Origin: Marinifaba aquimaris | GTDB taxonomy: Bacteria; Pseudomonadota; Gammaproteobacteria; Enterobacterales; Alteromonadaceae | Reading direction: 5' to 3' | DNA length: 36,844 nt | Assembly: GCF_013328345.1 (NCBI RefSeq) | Contig: NZ_JABULX010000037.1 | Location: 1 to 36,844 of the forward strand | Shown here: piece by piece, positions 18,982 through 26,853 of the stretch | Position numbering within the stretch: position 1 is the first letter of the stretch | Layout of the letters: each line of letters begins with the position of its first letter | Translations under genes and position numbers: made by a program | Notes under the pieces: model-generated | What the model saw: only the letters and a program-made list of their open reading frames with translations | What the model was told of the DNA's origin: nothing | Database searches by the model: none

Positions 18982-19048
18982 ATATCACTTTTTAATTTGT
19001 TTCATCGGCCTTTTTATCAGCTGGATCTTGGAAATTTTCTTTATTGGT

Positions 19049-20833
19049 TTAGCTGGTTGTTTTTTCTTCTTTAGTTGCTTTTTCTTTATCCGTCTCTAGT
19101 TTTTCCGTTGCTGGAGTGGGCTTCGGGGTTTTATCGCTATTTTTCTTGTTATCTTTTTTGACGGGTTTTCCTTGCGGCAAACTCAAAGTAATACGGGTAA
19201 AGAGCTTAGCTTTACTGGCAAATACCAACTCAGCTTCCAATGCCTTAGCGTAATCAAAACACAGGGCAATATTGGTTGGCTTAGTGGCTTCAGGGTTATT
19301 AAATTGCTCCAGCACCTCTTTTGTCAGACCTTTACCATTGTCTTCAATGCGAATGGTTACTTGCCCTGGCTTTTTCCCCTTAAAAGCTTCAACCATTAAC
19401 ACGCCTGCTTGTTTACTCTTGATGCCGTGCTTAATTGCGTTAAGCAATAGCTGTTGCAGTAACAAGCTGATGTAATCAGCACGACAAGTCAGAACTAAGT
19501 CATCAGGAATAGTGACAATCAGCTGTTGCTCGAGCGTTTTCATTTTAGTCAGCTGAGGTTTAACACTTGCCAGCACTTCATCGATCAAGTTTATCAAATA
19601 AAATGTTTCAACCTGCTTATTTTTTTGATGATGCAGTAATTGAGTGACGTTAAACGCTTGCTCACTGGCGGTCATGATGTTGAGCGCTGACGCCCGAGTC
19701 AGTTGAATAGTATGATTAACAAAACTAGCAGCTTGGCTTTTAGACATTTTGCCTTGTTCAACACGCTCTTTCAGTACGATAGAACGCTCTTCAAGTGAAC
19801 TGATGGCCGTTAAACTATGACTAAGCGTATAATTGATATCATCGGTAATTCTAGGAAATAGCGCATTGTTGGTTGCCTCTGGTGCCGCCGCTTTTAACGA
19901 TGCTTCTTTGCTGGCTAGCTCGGTTATTTTATCTTTTAACGCGTGTTCTGTTTCATACAGTTGCTTATTGGTCCTAGCCATCATCCACAGCCAAGCGAGT
20001 AAGCACAGTGCAACTAAAATCGATAAACCAAAATAAATCATCGCCTGGATTTTTGCCTGTTGGATATTAGTACCACCTCGATAATGGTTGGGAATATTAA
20101 CTTTTATTTGCCACTTGAAGTCATTAGTCGCCAGTTTTTCTACCTTCTTTTGATACGTCCCATGATTACTCGCATGTTGTTTTAACAAGCTAAGTGCGGT
20201 GTTTTCTTCGTTATCGAGTAAATCAAATTCGTAGTTGAAGCTGTTAGCTAAATGGAAATGAGTTAAACCAGTTTGGATTAAGCCTAAATCAAGTCGAGAA
20301 ACTAAAATTTGATTGTTGTCTTGGCGATTAAAAGCATAACTGATCAATGCATAATTAGGCTTGTTCGGCTCTGGCATGCTGATAAATAAGGTATTTAACG
20401 ATTGCAGCGATTGGTTGAGCTGGTAGCGAAGGGCACTGCGTTTTTGGGCATCACTCATCAAAAAGCGCGCTTCGCCGAAACTCCAAACGCGGCCTATGCG
20501 TTTACCGTCAAAGTGGAATAAACCGAGCGCTCTATCTGAGATCTGCATATTGGATTTTTGCGCTTTACCCAGCAACATACTCTCAATTTGGTCTTTGCTT
20601 AAATCGGGTGTGCTAGCCAAAATACCGGCAAGCTCAGCAACAAAGTTAATCTCTTGCTCAAGCATAAATAAAATAGGTTCAGAAGCACTGATCGCTTCCT
20701 GTTCTAATTGCTGTTGCCACTGGTTTTGGGCAATCGACACTTCAGATTGGAAGTGACTCCAGATGCTATGACCTAAAACGGCCAGAGTAAGGATGATAAA
20801 AAAGCTGGCAATGAAACCAAAATTAGCGCGCAA
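19049..20833 (-). CDS. Membrane histidine-kinase-like sensor, atypical catalytic motifs
   Basis: 594 residues. The start is the TTG at 20833, chosen because AAGGAG lies 7 bases upstream. There is a membrane helix at about 7–27, an extracytoplasmic sensor region to about 270, a second helix (IYFGLSILVALCLLAWLWMMA), a coiled-coil linker, a DHp-like region and an HATPase domain. The N box (LLLNAIKHGI) and G1 box (IEDNGKGL) are present. The phospho-histidine region reads LSHSLTAISS (His339), without the usual acidic residue and Pro. The glycine-rich G2 box is replaced by NIALCFDYAKAL. A Lys/Thr/Glu-rich tail ends the protein. It follows a YfiR-like gene by 18 bases, and no response regulator is adjacent. 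It may be a weak or regulatory kinase. Confidence 0.8.
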   Translation of the reverse strand: MRANFGFIASFFIILTLAVLGHSIWSHFQSEVSIAQNQWQQQLEQEAISASEPILFMLEQEINFVAELAGILASTPDLSKDQIESMLLGKAQKSNMQISDRALGLFHFDGKRIGRVWSFGEARFLMSDAQKRSALRYQLNQSLQSLNTLFISMPEPNKPNYALISYAFNRQDNNQILVSRLDLGLIQTGLTHFHLANSFNYEFDLLDNEENTALSLLKQHASNHGTYQKKVEKLATNDFKWQIKVNIPNHYRGGTNIQQAKIQAMIYFGLSILVALCLLAWLWMMARTNKQLYETEHALKDKITELASKEASLKAAAPEATNNALFPRITDDINYTLSHSLTAISSLEERSIVLKERVEQGKMSKSQAASFVNHTIQLTRASALNIMTASEQAFNVTQLLHHQKNKQVETFYLINLIDEVLASVKPQLTKMKTLEQQLIVTIPDDLVLTCRADYISLLLQQLLLNAIKHGIKSKQAGVLMVEAFKGKKPGQVTIRIEDNGKGLTKEVLEQFNNPEATKPTNIALCFDYAKALEAELVFASKAKLFTRITLSLPQGKPVKKDNKKNSDKTPKPTPATEKLETDKEKATKEEKTTS

Positions 20834-20851
20834 CGCTTCACTCCTTGGTAT

Positions 20852-21412
20852 TTATTGAGGCCAATCCGAAACCACTTTATTAAAAATATCGGCAAACTTA
20901 ATTCGGCTTTCCACACGATTTTCTGGGTTGGCATACATAGATAGTTTATTTCGGTTGCTGCCGATAAAACTAAAGGCGCCACCCTTTTCTATAAAGCTAG
21001 CACCATGACCAATACTTATAAAGGTGTCATGTTTTGCTCGTTGAAAAATATCGGATAAAACTAGATCACTATAGACAGTATCTAAGTATAAGAAATGACA
21101 GACTTCTTCTTGATTGAAAGTCAGCGCAGCATCTTGTGTTGCGAACATTTTTATTTTGATTGGTAAACCGCCACTAATAAAAGCAAATTTGCGTTCTAAT
21201 TGATGGGCGGCACTATTGTCGCTTTGTACTAAGGCGCAAAAGTGTAATTCATTGAAGTATTTTAGCTCTTGCGGCCACTCAATGAATTGGACGGCGTGAA
21301 ATAAAAAATCGGCGATGTGTTTAGCTTCGGCATCGAGCTCTTCTTGGCTTTTTGCTGTAAAAGCATGCAACGAAGGTAAATAAACTAATAAAAATAGAAA
21401 AACAGTTCGCAT
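20852..21412 (-). CDS. YfiR-family (DUF4154) periplasmic protein
   Basis: A 186-residue secreted protein with signal peptide MRTVFLFLLVYLPSLHA. The family pattern is visible: an early helix and strand IADFLFHAVQFIEWP, then FCALVQSDN, the middle segment VCHFLYLDT, FISIGHGASFIEKGGAFSFIGSNRNKLSMYANPENR, and a final helix FADIFNKVV. YfiR in Pseudomonas is a periplasmic inhibitor of the YfiN diguanylate cyclase. Here the partner gene is a membrane kinase-like sensor, so this protein probably modulates that sensor's periplasmic domain. Co-transcription is expected from the 18-base gap. Confidence 0.85.
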   Translation of the reverse strand: MRTVFLFLLVYLPSLHAFTAKSQEELDAEAKHIADFLFHAVQFIEWPQELKYFNELHFCALVQSDNSAAHQLERKFAFISGGLPIKIKMFATQDAALTFNQEEVCHFLYLDTVYSDLVLSDIFQRAKHDTFISIGHGASFIEKGGAFSFIGSNRNKLSMYANPENRVESRIKFADIFNKVVSDWPQ

Positions 21413-21510
21413 TTGCTGTGATTAACTCATTTTTAGGTAAAATGGTTCGCTACATACAACTGCGCCATCGACCTTACGTGGTTTTATTATATTAGGCATA
21501 GCATATCATC

Positions 21511-22206
21511 ATGGAATCATTCGACAAACTCTACCAGCGAGCCGCCGACAGAAAAGGTGGTGAATTAGCCCTTAAATCTATCCTGACTAAACCTTTATCG
21601 GCAAAAAGGTTGGCTAATTTAACCGATGATAGAGTATTGGCAGAACTCACCAAAAAAGTATTTATGTCGGGCTTTGTCTGGCGGGTTGTTGAACAAAAAT
21701 GGCCTAACTTCGAGCAGTTGTTTTTTCAATTTGATATTGAAAAAATTTTGATGATGCCGGATGAAATGTTAGAGCGAAAGGCGCAAGACCCGGCAATTAT
21801 TCGCAATTTTAAAAAAGTACAAACCATTCGCGACAACGCATTAATGTTAAGTGACATTGCCGATAAACACGGCTCTGCCGCGGCATTTATTGCCGAGTGG
21901 CCAACGGACAACATTATTGGCCTGTGGCAATATCTCAAAAAACACGGTACACGCTTAGGTGGCAACACAGGGCCTTATGCTTTAAGGGCAATGGGTAAAG
22001 ACACGTTTTTATTAACCCGTGATATTGAAGCTTATTTTCGTGCCCATGACTTAATTTCTGGCGGCTTAACCACTAAAACGAGCTTGAACACCATCCAAAA
22101 TACATTTAATCAATGGCAGGCTGAATCTGGCTTCTCATTACAAGAAATTAGTAAATTGGTTGCGTATGGCGTGGGAGATAATGTGGTAGGAATGATTAAT
22201 GACTAA
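21511..22206 (+). CDS. DNA-3-methyladenine glycosylase I family protein (Tag-like)
   Basis: A base-excision repair enzyme of the helix-hairpin-helix superfamily that removes 3-methyladenine, 231 residues. Recognisable parts are FMSGFVWRVVEQKWPNFE, MLERKAQDPAIIRNFKKVQTIRDNA and the helix-hairpin region LKKHGTRLGGNTGPYALRAMG. It is longer than E. coli Tag (187). The N-terminal Cys of the Tag zinc site is absent, so it belongs to a divergent subgroup. It overlaps rsmJ by 8 bases, suggesting coupling. Confidence 0.85.
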   Translation: MESFDKLYQRAADRKGGELALKSILTKPLSAKRLANLTDDRVLAELTKKVFMSGFVWRVVEQKWPNFEQLFFQFDIEKILMMPDEMLERKAQDPAIIRNFKKVQTIRDNALMLSDIADKHGSAAAFIAEWPTDNIIGLWQYLKKHGTRLGGNTGPYALRAMGKDTFLLTRDIEAYFRAHDLISGGLTTKTSLNTIQNTFNQWQAESGFSLQEISKLVAYGVGDNVVGMIND

Positions 22207-22975
22207 GCCTGTGCTTTTAGTAGATGATACCCAAGCTGTACCTGCATACCTTACACAATTAGCCAGTGATTTTGATTTAGCCATAACAAGTGAATCGGAA
22301 AATGATTTTGTACTGGTGTGGCATGAAGATAAATTACAACTGCTTGAGCAAAGTGCGCGAAAGCAGGGCGGGGTATTCGTTGATTTTGCTAGTCCGCAAT
22401 CTGATTATCGTCGTGGTCAGGTCAGTGTTAAAAAAGAAGCGATTGCTAAGGCCTGTGGCTTAAAAGCCAACCAAAGACCTTATGTCCTAGATGCCACAGC
22501 TGGTTTGGCCCGCGATGCTTTTGTCCTCGCGACGCTGGGTTGTAAAATATGTTTAGTTGAGCGTAACCCTGCAGTAGCGGCTTTGTTATCAGATGGTATT
22601 AAACGCGGTTTAGCATCGGATGTGGCGGATATCATCTCGCGTATGCAGTTGGTCAATGCTAGTTCGATTGAACAGTTAATTGTTGAAGCAGAAAAGCCCG
22701 AAGCTGATAGGCCAGATGTCGTCTATTTAGACCCTATGTATCCCCACCCTAAAAATAAGAAAAAAGCAGCTGCGGTTAAAAAGGAAATGAAGTCTTTCCA
22801 AGGCTTAGTCGGTGAAGATTTAGATGCTGATGGCCTATTAGATAAAGCGCTGGCCTGTGCCAAAGAAAGGGTCGTGGTAAAACGCCCTGGTTACGCAGAA
22901 CCACTGGCGGGCGTTAAACCGAGTTTTGTTATCGATTCGAAAAAGAATCGCTTTGACGTCTATAAAGTGAGTTAA
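22199..22975 (+). CDS. rsmJ: 16S rRNA (guanine-1516-N2)-methyltransferase RsmJ
   Basis: SAM-dependent methylation of G1516 in 16S rRNA. The 258-residue product shows the family hallmarks VDFASPQSDYRRGQ, VLDATAGLARDAFVLATLGC (SAM-binding loop), VERNPAVAALL and VYLDPMYPHPKNKKKAAVKKEM. The last contains the DPMYP catalytic motif. Its start overlaps the glycosylase gene by 8 bases. The convergent GST-like gene ends one base past its stop. Confidence 0.95.
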   Translation: MTKPVLLVDDTQAVPAYLTQLASDFDLAITSESENDFVLVWHEDKLQLLEQSARKQGGVFVDFASPQSDYRRGQVSVKKEAIAKACGLKANQRPYVLDATAGLARDAFVLATLGCKICLVERNPAVAALLSDGIKRGLASDVADIISRMQLVNASSIEQLIVEAEKPEADRPDVVYLDPMYPHPKNKKKAAAVKKEMKSFQGLVGEDLDADGLLDKALACAKERVVVKRPGYAEPLAGVKPSFVIDSKKNRFDVYKVS

Positions 22976-22976
22976 A

Positions 22977-23687
22977 TCACGTCTTGTCAGGGTAATATTG
23001 CGCCAAAATACGCTGGCAATATTGCACTAGGTTTTGATGCGTTCTGGCAAGCTGGTTAAATTCATTGTCTATATCGGTACTGATAAACTGCGCTAATACA
23101 CCAAATGTAGCTGCATCTAAGCTAGAGATCTTATCACCAAAGAAATACTGCTTATCACCTAACAGAGTTGCCAATGCGGCTATGTTTTGTCGTGTGATAT
23201 CTAAAATCTCTTGGTGACTATGGCGTCCAATACCATGTCCTTTTAAATTGGCGCGCACATTCTTTTGTGCCACTCGCGGTACTATCCATTTCAAAGGGGC
23301 TGGCATGGCACCAAAAAAGGCTTGTTTGATCTTCGGCCAAGTATCTGGGCATAACCAACGCGAATAAACCATGCACCAATATAAGTTTTCATCTAATGCC
23401 TTGGTGATAAAGTAAGCTTGCGCTTTTTGCTCGTCTGTTAAGTGTGAATCGAGAGATAGCTGGTATTTTTTAGTCAGGTGTTCAAAGATAAATTGAGAAT
23501 CAGCAATGAGCTCTCCTTCATCTTCAATAAATGGCAATTTGCCTTTTGGCGCTTTTTGTAGGTTGTTAACCCCTGCTTTGTGTTTAAAATCAAGTTCATT
23601 AAAACGCAGGAATGCATCCACTTTCAATACAAATGAACTGGGATCAACTAAACCAAAATTAGGGCCAAAACTATACAAAGTTAACAT
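22977..23687 (-). CDS. Glutathione S-transferase/metaxin-like (Faxc-type) protein
   Basis: 236 residues with a thioredoxin-like N-terminal half (MLTLYSFGPNFGLVDPSSFVLKVDAFLRF, then GKLPFIEDEGELIADS). The C-terminal half is an all-helical GST-type domain (SSLDAATFGVLAQF). The pattern is that of the Faxc/metaxin branch, which often lacks classical GST activity. Cytoplasmic, substrate unknown. A GGAG-like ribosome site lies about 6 bases before the ATG. Confidence 0.8.
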   Translation of the reverse strand: MLTLYSFGPNFGLVDPSSFVLKVDAFLRFNELDFKHKAGVNNLQKAPKGKLPFIEDEGELIADSQFIFEHLTKKYQLSLDSHLTDEQKAQAYFITKALDENLYWCMVYSRWLCPDTWPKIKQAFFGAMPAPLKWIVPRVAQKNVRANLKGHGIGRHSHQEILDITRQNIAALATLLGDKQYFFGDKISSLDAATFGVLAQFISTDIDNEFNQLARTHQNLVQYCQRILAQYYPDKT

Positions 23688-23792
23688 GGTAAAACTCCTT
23701 TTTTCATTTTATCTATTGAGTTTATCAGACAGGGAAAGGCACTTTTAAATTTCACCCTTAACCGTCAATTTCGTAGATGAGTTTAGCCCAGC

Positions 23793-23815
23793 CTACTGAC
23801 AGTTTTTGTCAGTAG
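23793..23815. promoter_or_regulatory. Perfect 9-bp inverted repeat upstream of the AlkC-like gene
   Basis: CTACTGACA–GTTTT–TGTCAGTAG is centred about 55 bases before the ATG at 23859 and in the divergent gap with the GST-like gene. It is not followed by a T tract on either strand. It resembles an operator more than a terminator. The TACTG…CAGTA ends recall LexA boxes, but the inner bases (CTGACA rather than CTGTAT) do not fit. Confidence 0.5.
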
Positions 23816-23858
23816 TTTGATATTTAATAGTGGTGTAACAAAACAATAAGAGACACCT

Positions 23859-24983
23859 ATGCAATCAATGAAATCGGGTTTGGCTGAACCTGCTATTAAA
23901 AGAATTGCCAATGCCTTTGAGCAATTAGTACCAAGCTTTGATACTAAAGCTTTCCAATCGGCTTGTTTGAAAGATATAGAGCAGCTAGAGCTAAAACAGC
24001 GAGTGATACATATTGCACATACCTTAGCTGGCTTCTTACCCAAAGAGTTTTCTGCTTGTGCAACGATTTTAGCCCAAGTGCCCAGTGTTTGGGATCACGG
24101 CGAACCTGATGACCCTTTAAGTACTTTTGCAGCATGGCCTGTGACCGATTTTGTTGCTGAATTTGGCATGCAACAACCAGACGTGAGTCTAGATTTATTG
24201 GCAAAACTCACCCCTTTGTTTTCTGCTGAATTTGCCATTCGCCCTTTTATCATTCAATACCCTGAGCTAACACATCAGTATTTAACCAAATGGTTAAGTA
24301 GCTCGGATGAACATGTTAGAAGGTTAGTATCAGAGGGGACAAGGCCAAGGTTACCTTGGGGTATGCAATTGCAAAACTATATCCAAGACCCTAGCGACAA
24401 CTTACCTTTATTAAAACACTTGGCATGTGATGAGAGTTTGTATGTGAGGCGATCCGTTGCTAATCATCTAAATGATATCGCTAAAGACCACCCCGATATA
24501 GTGATCAACACTTGTCAGGATTGGCTAACCAGTTATACAAAAAAGGCAGAGCAAGCGCATTTAACTTGGCTGATAAAACATGCAACACGCACTTTAGTCA
24601 AAGCTGGACACCCCGAGGTATTTCCATTGTTGGGTTATGAACAAAACCCCAACATTACTGCCAGTACATTGACCATTGAACAAAATTCAATTGAGTTGGG
24701 TGAAAGTATAAATTTTGCGATTAAACTGCGGTCAGGTGCTCAGCATGCACAAAAGTTGGTGGTTGATTATGCTATTTACTTCGTCAAAGCCAATGGTGAG
24801 CAAAAGCCAAAAGTATTTAAGCTAAAAAATATTCTGCTACCCGCACAAGGTGAAATTAATCTCGAAAAAGTCCATACCATCAAAGCCATCACTACCCGAA
24901 AATACTACCCCGGTACACATAAAGTTGCTTTGATGATCAATGGTAAGGAGATCACCAGTCAGTGTTTTGAACTACAAATGTGA
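23859..24983 (+). CDS. DNA alkylation repair protein, AlkC-like with C-terminal Ig-like domain
   Basis: A 374-residue HEAT-like-repeat glycosylase of the AlkC/AlkD superfamily, which excises 3-methyl purines. The helical N-terminal part (1–270) contains LAKLTPLFSAEFAIRPFI, HVRRLVSEGTRPRLPWGMQL and LYVRRSVANHLNDIAKDHPD, which are typical AlkC/AlkD motifs. A beta-rich C-terminal extension (about 275–374; SINFAIKLRS, LVVDYAIYFVKANG, GTHKVALMINGKEI) matches the Ig-like domain found in the AlkC group. A GAGA-containing ribosome site precedes the ATG. A perfect inverted repeat lies in its promoter region. Confidence 0.88.
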   Translation: MQSMKSGLAEPAIKRIANAFEQLVPSFDTKAFQSACLKDIEQLELKQRVIHIAHTLAGFLPKEFSACATILAQVPSVWDHGEPDDPLSTFAAWPVTDFVAEFGMQQPDVSLDLLAKLTPLFSAEFAIRPFIIQYPELTHQYLTKWLSSSDEHVRRLVSEGTRPRLPWGMQLQNYIQDPSDNLPLLKHLACDESLYVRRSVANHLNDIAKDHPDIVINTCQDWLTSYTKKAEQAHLTWLIKHATRTLVKAGHPEVFPLLGYEQNPNITASTLTIEQNSIELGESINFAIKLRSGAQHAQKLVVDYAIYFVKANGEQKPKVFKLKNILLPAQGEINLEKVHTIKAITTRKYYPGTHKVALMINGKEITSQCFELQM

Positions 24984-25050
24984 TGAAAAAACACACTAAA
25001 TTTGCAACAAACAATTTATTAACAAGTATAAATATGGGATGATAAGTACA

Positions 25051-25072
25051 TAGGTTAAAGGAGTTAACCCTA
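25051..25072 (+). promoter_or_regulatory. Ribosome-binding site presented in a hairpin loop
   Basis: TAGGTTAA–AGGAG–TTAACCCTA forms an 8-bp stem with one bulged C. It places the AGGAG Shine–Dalgarno in the loop and the A of the ATG at the stem base. This could modulate translation of the LysM-protein/effector operon. Confidence 0.4.
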
Positions 25073-26850
25073 TGTCAGAAATGGAAATTGCAGACGGCCC
25101 ATTTAATGGCGCCAATTTATCAAAAAAACAATCTATTCAGTCGCTTAGCTATGGTCAGTTAAGAGCTTATCCCAAAGTTATTCAAAGCCAATTAGCGACC
25201 GATAAATGGCAAGCGCTCAATGCTAGAGACGCTGCCAGCTGGCGTTATCACCAAAAAAGCCAATTTTGGGTGCGCGATAAAAAACAGTGGCTAAAAGTCA
25301 GTTATGCGCAATATGCCAATAGTGCGCTGTATTCTGAGCGCTTAGCGTTTGCGCCTTTTGTTAATAATGACGATGAGGCTGATGCAAAGAAATATGCCAC
25401 CAGTGAAAACCTTCAGGCCCAAGGGGTAGTTGCTGCAACAGACACGATACAAGCAGCGCTTCCTTTGCAATCACTCGCGCAACAACAATTCAAGCAAGCC
25501 ACGTCTCAAGCCGGCCAGTCCAGTCCTCAGCCGTTGATACCATCTGTGGCCATTACATCCCCCAGTAATCAGCAAACAATCGAGTTAATCGAATCGGGCA
25601 ATGTCGAGGTTGAATTAACGCAACATACTTTAAAGCAAGGTGAGCGTTTAATTGACTTGGTTCAACGCTATGCAGATCGCGCTGATAGTAACTACATCTA
25701 TCAATATAACGCCAAATACACGCGCGCTAAGCCACCGAAAATAGGCAGTCAATTAAAAGTACCAACCAAATGGTTAACCTTGCTAAAAGGTCGAGCGACC
25801 AATGGTGCAGGTGTCAATATTAGCTGGCAAGGTCAAACCAGCGGCTGTAAGTATATTGCCTTAGAGCAAGCAAAAGAAAATGAAAATGTATTCTGGCAAG
25901 CACGTCTCGATTTACCCCAAGGTGACTATAAAATAAAGGTATCGGTTGATGATGCTGAACACCAAATTGATATCGCACTGACTGTTCCAGAAATAGAACT
26001 TGCCACATTAGTAATCAAATTAATCGATCATCAAGGTCAAGTATTGGCTGACCAAGATTACCAAGTCACCGATCAGCACGGGCAAGCGTATATTGGTAAG
26101 AGTGACCAAAATGGCATGATTTCACTCGACTCATTACCTTTGGGACAATGTGAAGTGAGCTTACCCAATAGCTTTAGCTGGCAGGAGCAAGCCGCGCAGC
26201 AGCACAGGGTTAGTAAAGGCCAAACATTAAATCAAATCGCAAAACAATACGGCTTTGCAACCGCTGAAGAAATTTATCAGCACTCAGATAATACCGACTT
26301 TCGGCAGTTGCGAGACAACCCGAATTTGATTGTTGAAGGGGATACGATAAATATCCCAGCAAGAGCGGCTAAAACCTTGAGTTTAGCGGTTAACGAGCAA
26401 CATGAAATTAGCTTGCCTCAGCCGCCTCAAGATACGTTTGAACTGCTGTTAAAAAACAGTAAAGGCGAAACACTCGCCGGAAAAAGAGTGGTATTTGATT
26501 TGGGTGCGCAGCATATTGATCAAGTACTCGGCCAAGACGGCAAGCTGACACTGGATATAACCGATGAATCTTTAGATTCAGTCGAAGTAAAAATTTATGC
26601 GGATGCGCAAGCATCAGAGCCAATGGCAATTTTTGATATGGCGATTGGCGAGATGCCACCTGTGAGTGAAGTAAAAGGTGTTCAGGCCAGATGCAATGCG
26701 CTAGGGCATGATTGCGGTATCGCCGATGGAATTGTCGGGCGTAAAACGCGAGCAGGCGTTAAATCATTTCAAACCGCTCATCAGCTGGAAGTTGATGGAA
26801 TTGCAGGGCCAAAAACGAAAGCCAAGCTGCAAACAGTATACGGATATTAA
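25072..26850 (+). CDS. LysM / peptidoglycan-binding protein, partner of the VasX-like effector
   Basis: 592 residues, no signal peptide. A unique N-terminal region (1–175) is followed by a LysM-like domain (about 180–230, LKQGERLIDLVQRYADRADS to GSQLKVP) and a beta-rich CNA/Ig-like part. A second LysM is at about 378–428 (VSKGQTLNQIAKQYGF to GDTINIP), then another beta-rich part. A C-terminal PG_binding_1 domain (about 535–592) carries GIADGIVGRKTRAGVKSFQ and VDGIAGPKTKAKL. No hydrolase motif is visible. The next gene starts 3 bases after its stop, so both are one operon. Lack of a signal peptide despite wall-binding domains fits delivery by a type VI apparatus or a carrier role; this is inference. 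Confidence 0.75.
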   Translation: MSEMEIADGPFNGANLSKKQSIQSLSYGQLRAYPKVIQSQLATDKWQALNARDAASWRYHQKSQFWVRDKKQWLKVSYAQYANSALYSERLAFAPFVNNDDEADAKKYATSENLQAQGVVAATDTIQAALPLQSLAQQQFKQATSQAGQSSPQPLIPSVAITSPSNQQTIELIESGNVEVELTQHTLKQGERLIDLVQRYADRADSNYIYQYNAKYTRAKPPKIGSQLKVPTKWLTLLKGRATNGAGVNISWQGQTSGCKYIALEQAKENENVFWQARLDLPQGDYKIKVSVDDAEHQIDIALTVPEIELATLVIKLIDHQGQVLADQDYQVTDQHGQAYIGKSDQNGMISLDSLPLGQCEVSLPNSFSWQEQAAQQHRVSKGQTLNQIAKQYGFATAEEIYQHSDNTDFRQLRDNPNLIVEGDTINIPARAAKTLSLAVNEQHEISLPQPPQDTFELLLKNSKGETLAGKRVVFDLGAQHIDQVLGQDGKLTLDITDESLDSVEVKIYADAQASEPMAIFDMAIGEMPPVSEVKGVQARCNALGHDCGIADGIVGRKTRAGVKSFQTAHQLEVDGIAGPKTKAKLQTVYGY

Positions 26851-26853
26851 ACA

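Larger units (their letters stand above)
18592..19048. other. Intergenic region between the kinase gene and polA (457 bp)
   Basis: No convincing gene. It contains two perfect DnaA boxes (18703–18711 and 18828–18836), a T/G-rich run near 18796–18811, a TATAAT box on the plus strand at 18863–18868, and a hairpin at 18963–18981 that can end transcription of the kinase gene. A 65-residue plus-strand frame at 18902–19099 is low-complexity Phe/Leu-rich and overlaps the kinase gene, so it is not called. Confidence 0.6.

Noticed and set aside
18902-19099. 65-residue Phe/Leu-rich frame between polA and the kinase gene
   Set aside because: It has a TTG start without ribosome site, low-complexity T-rich DNA, and overlap with the kinase 3' end.
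23793-23815. LexA box before the AlkC-like gene
   Set aside because: LexA sites need CTGT-N8-ACAG; here the half-sites read CTGA and TCAG with different spacing.
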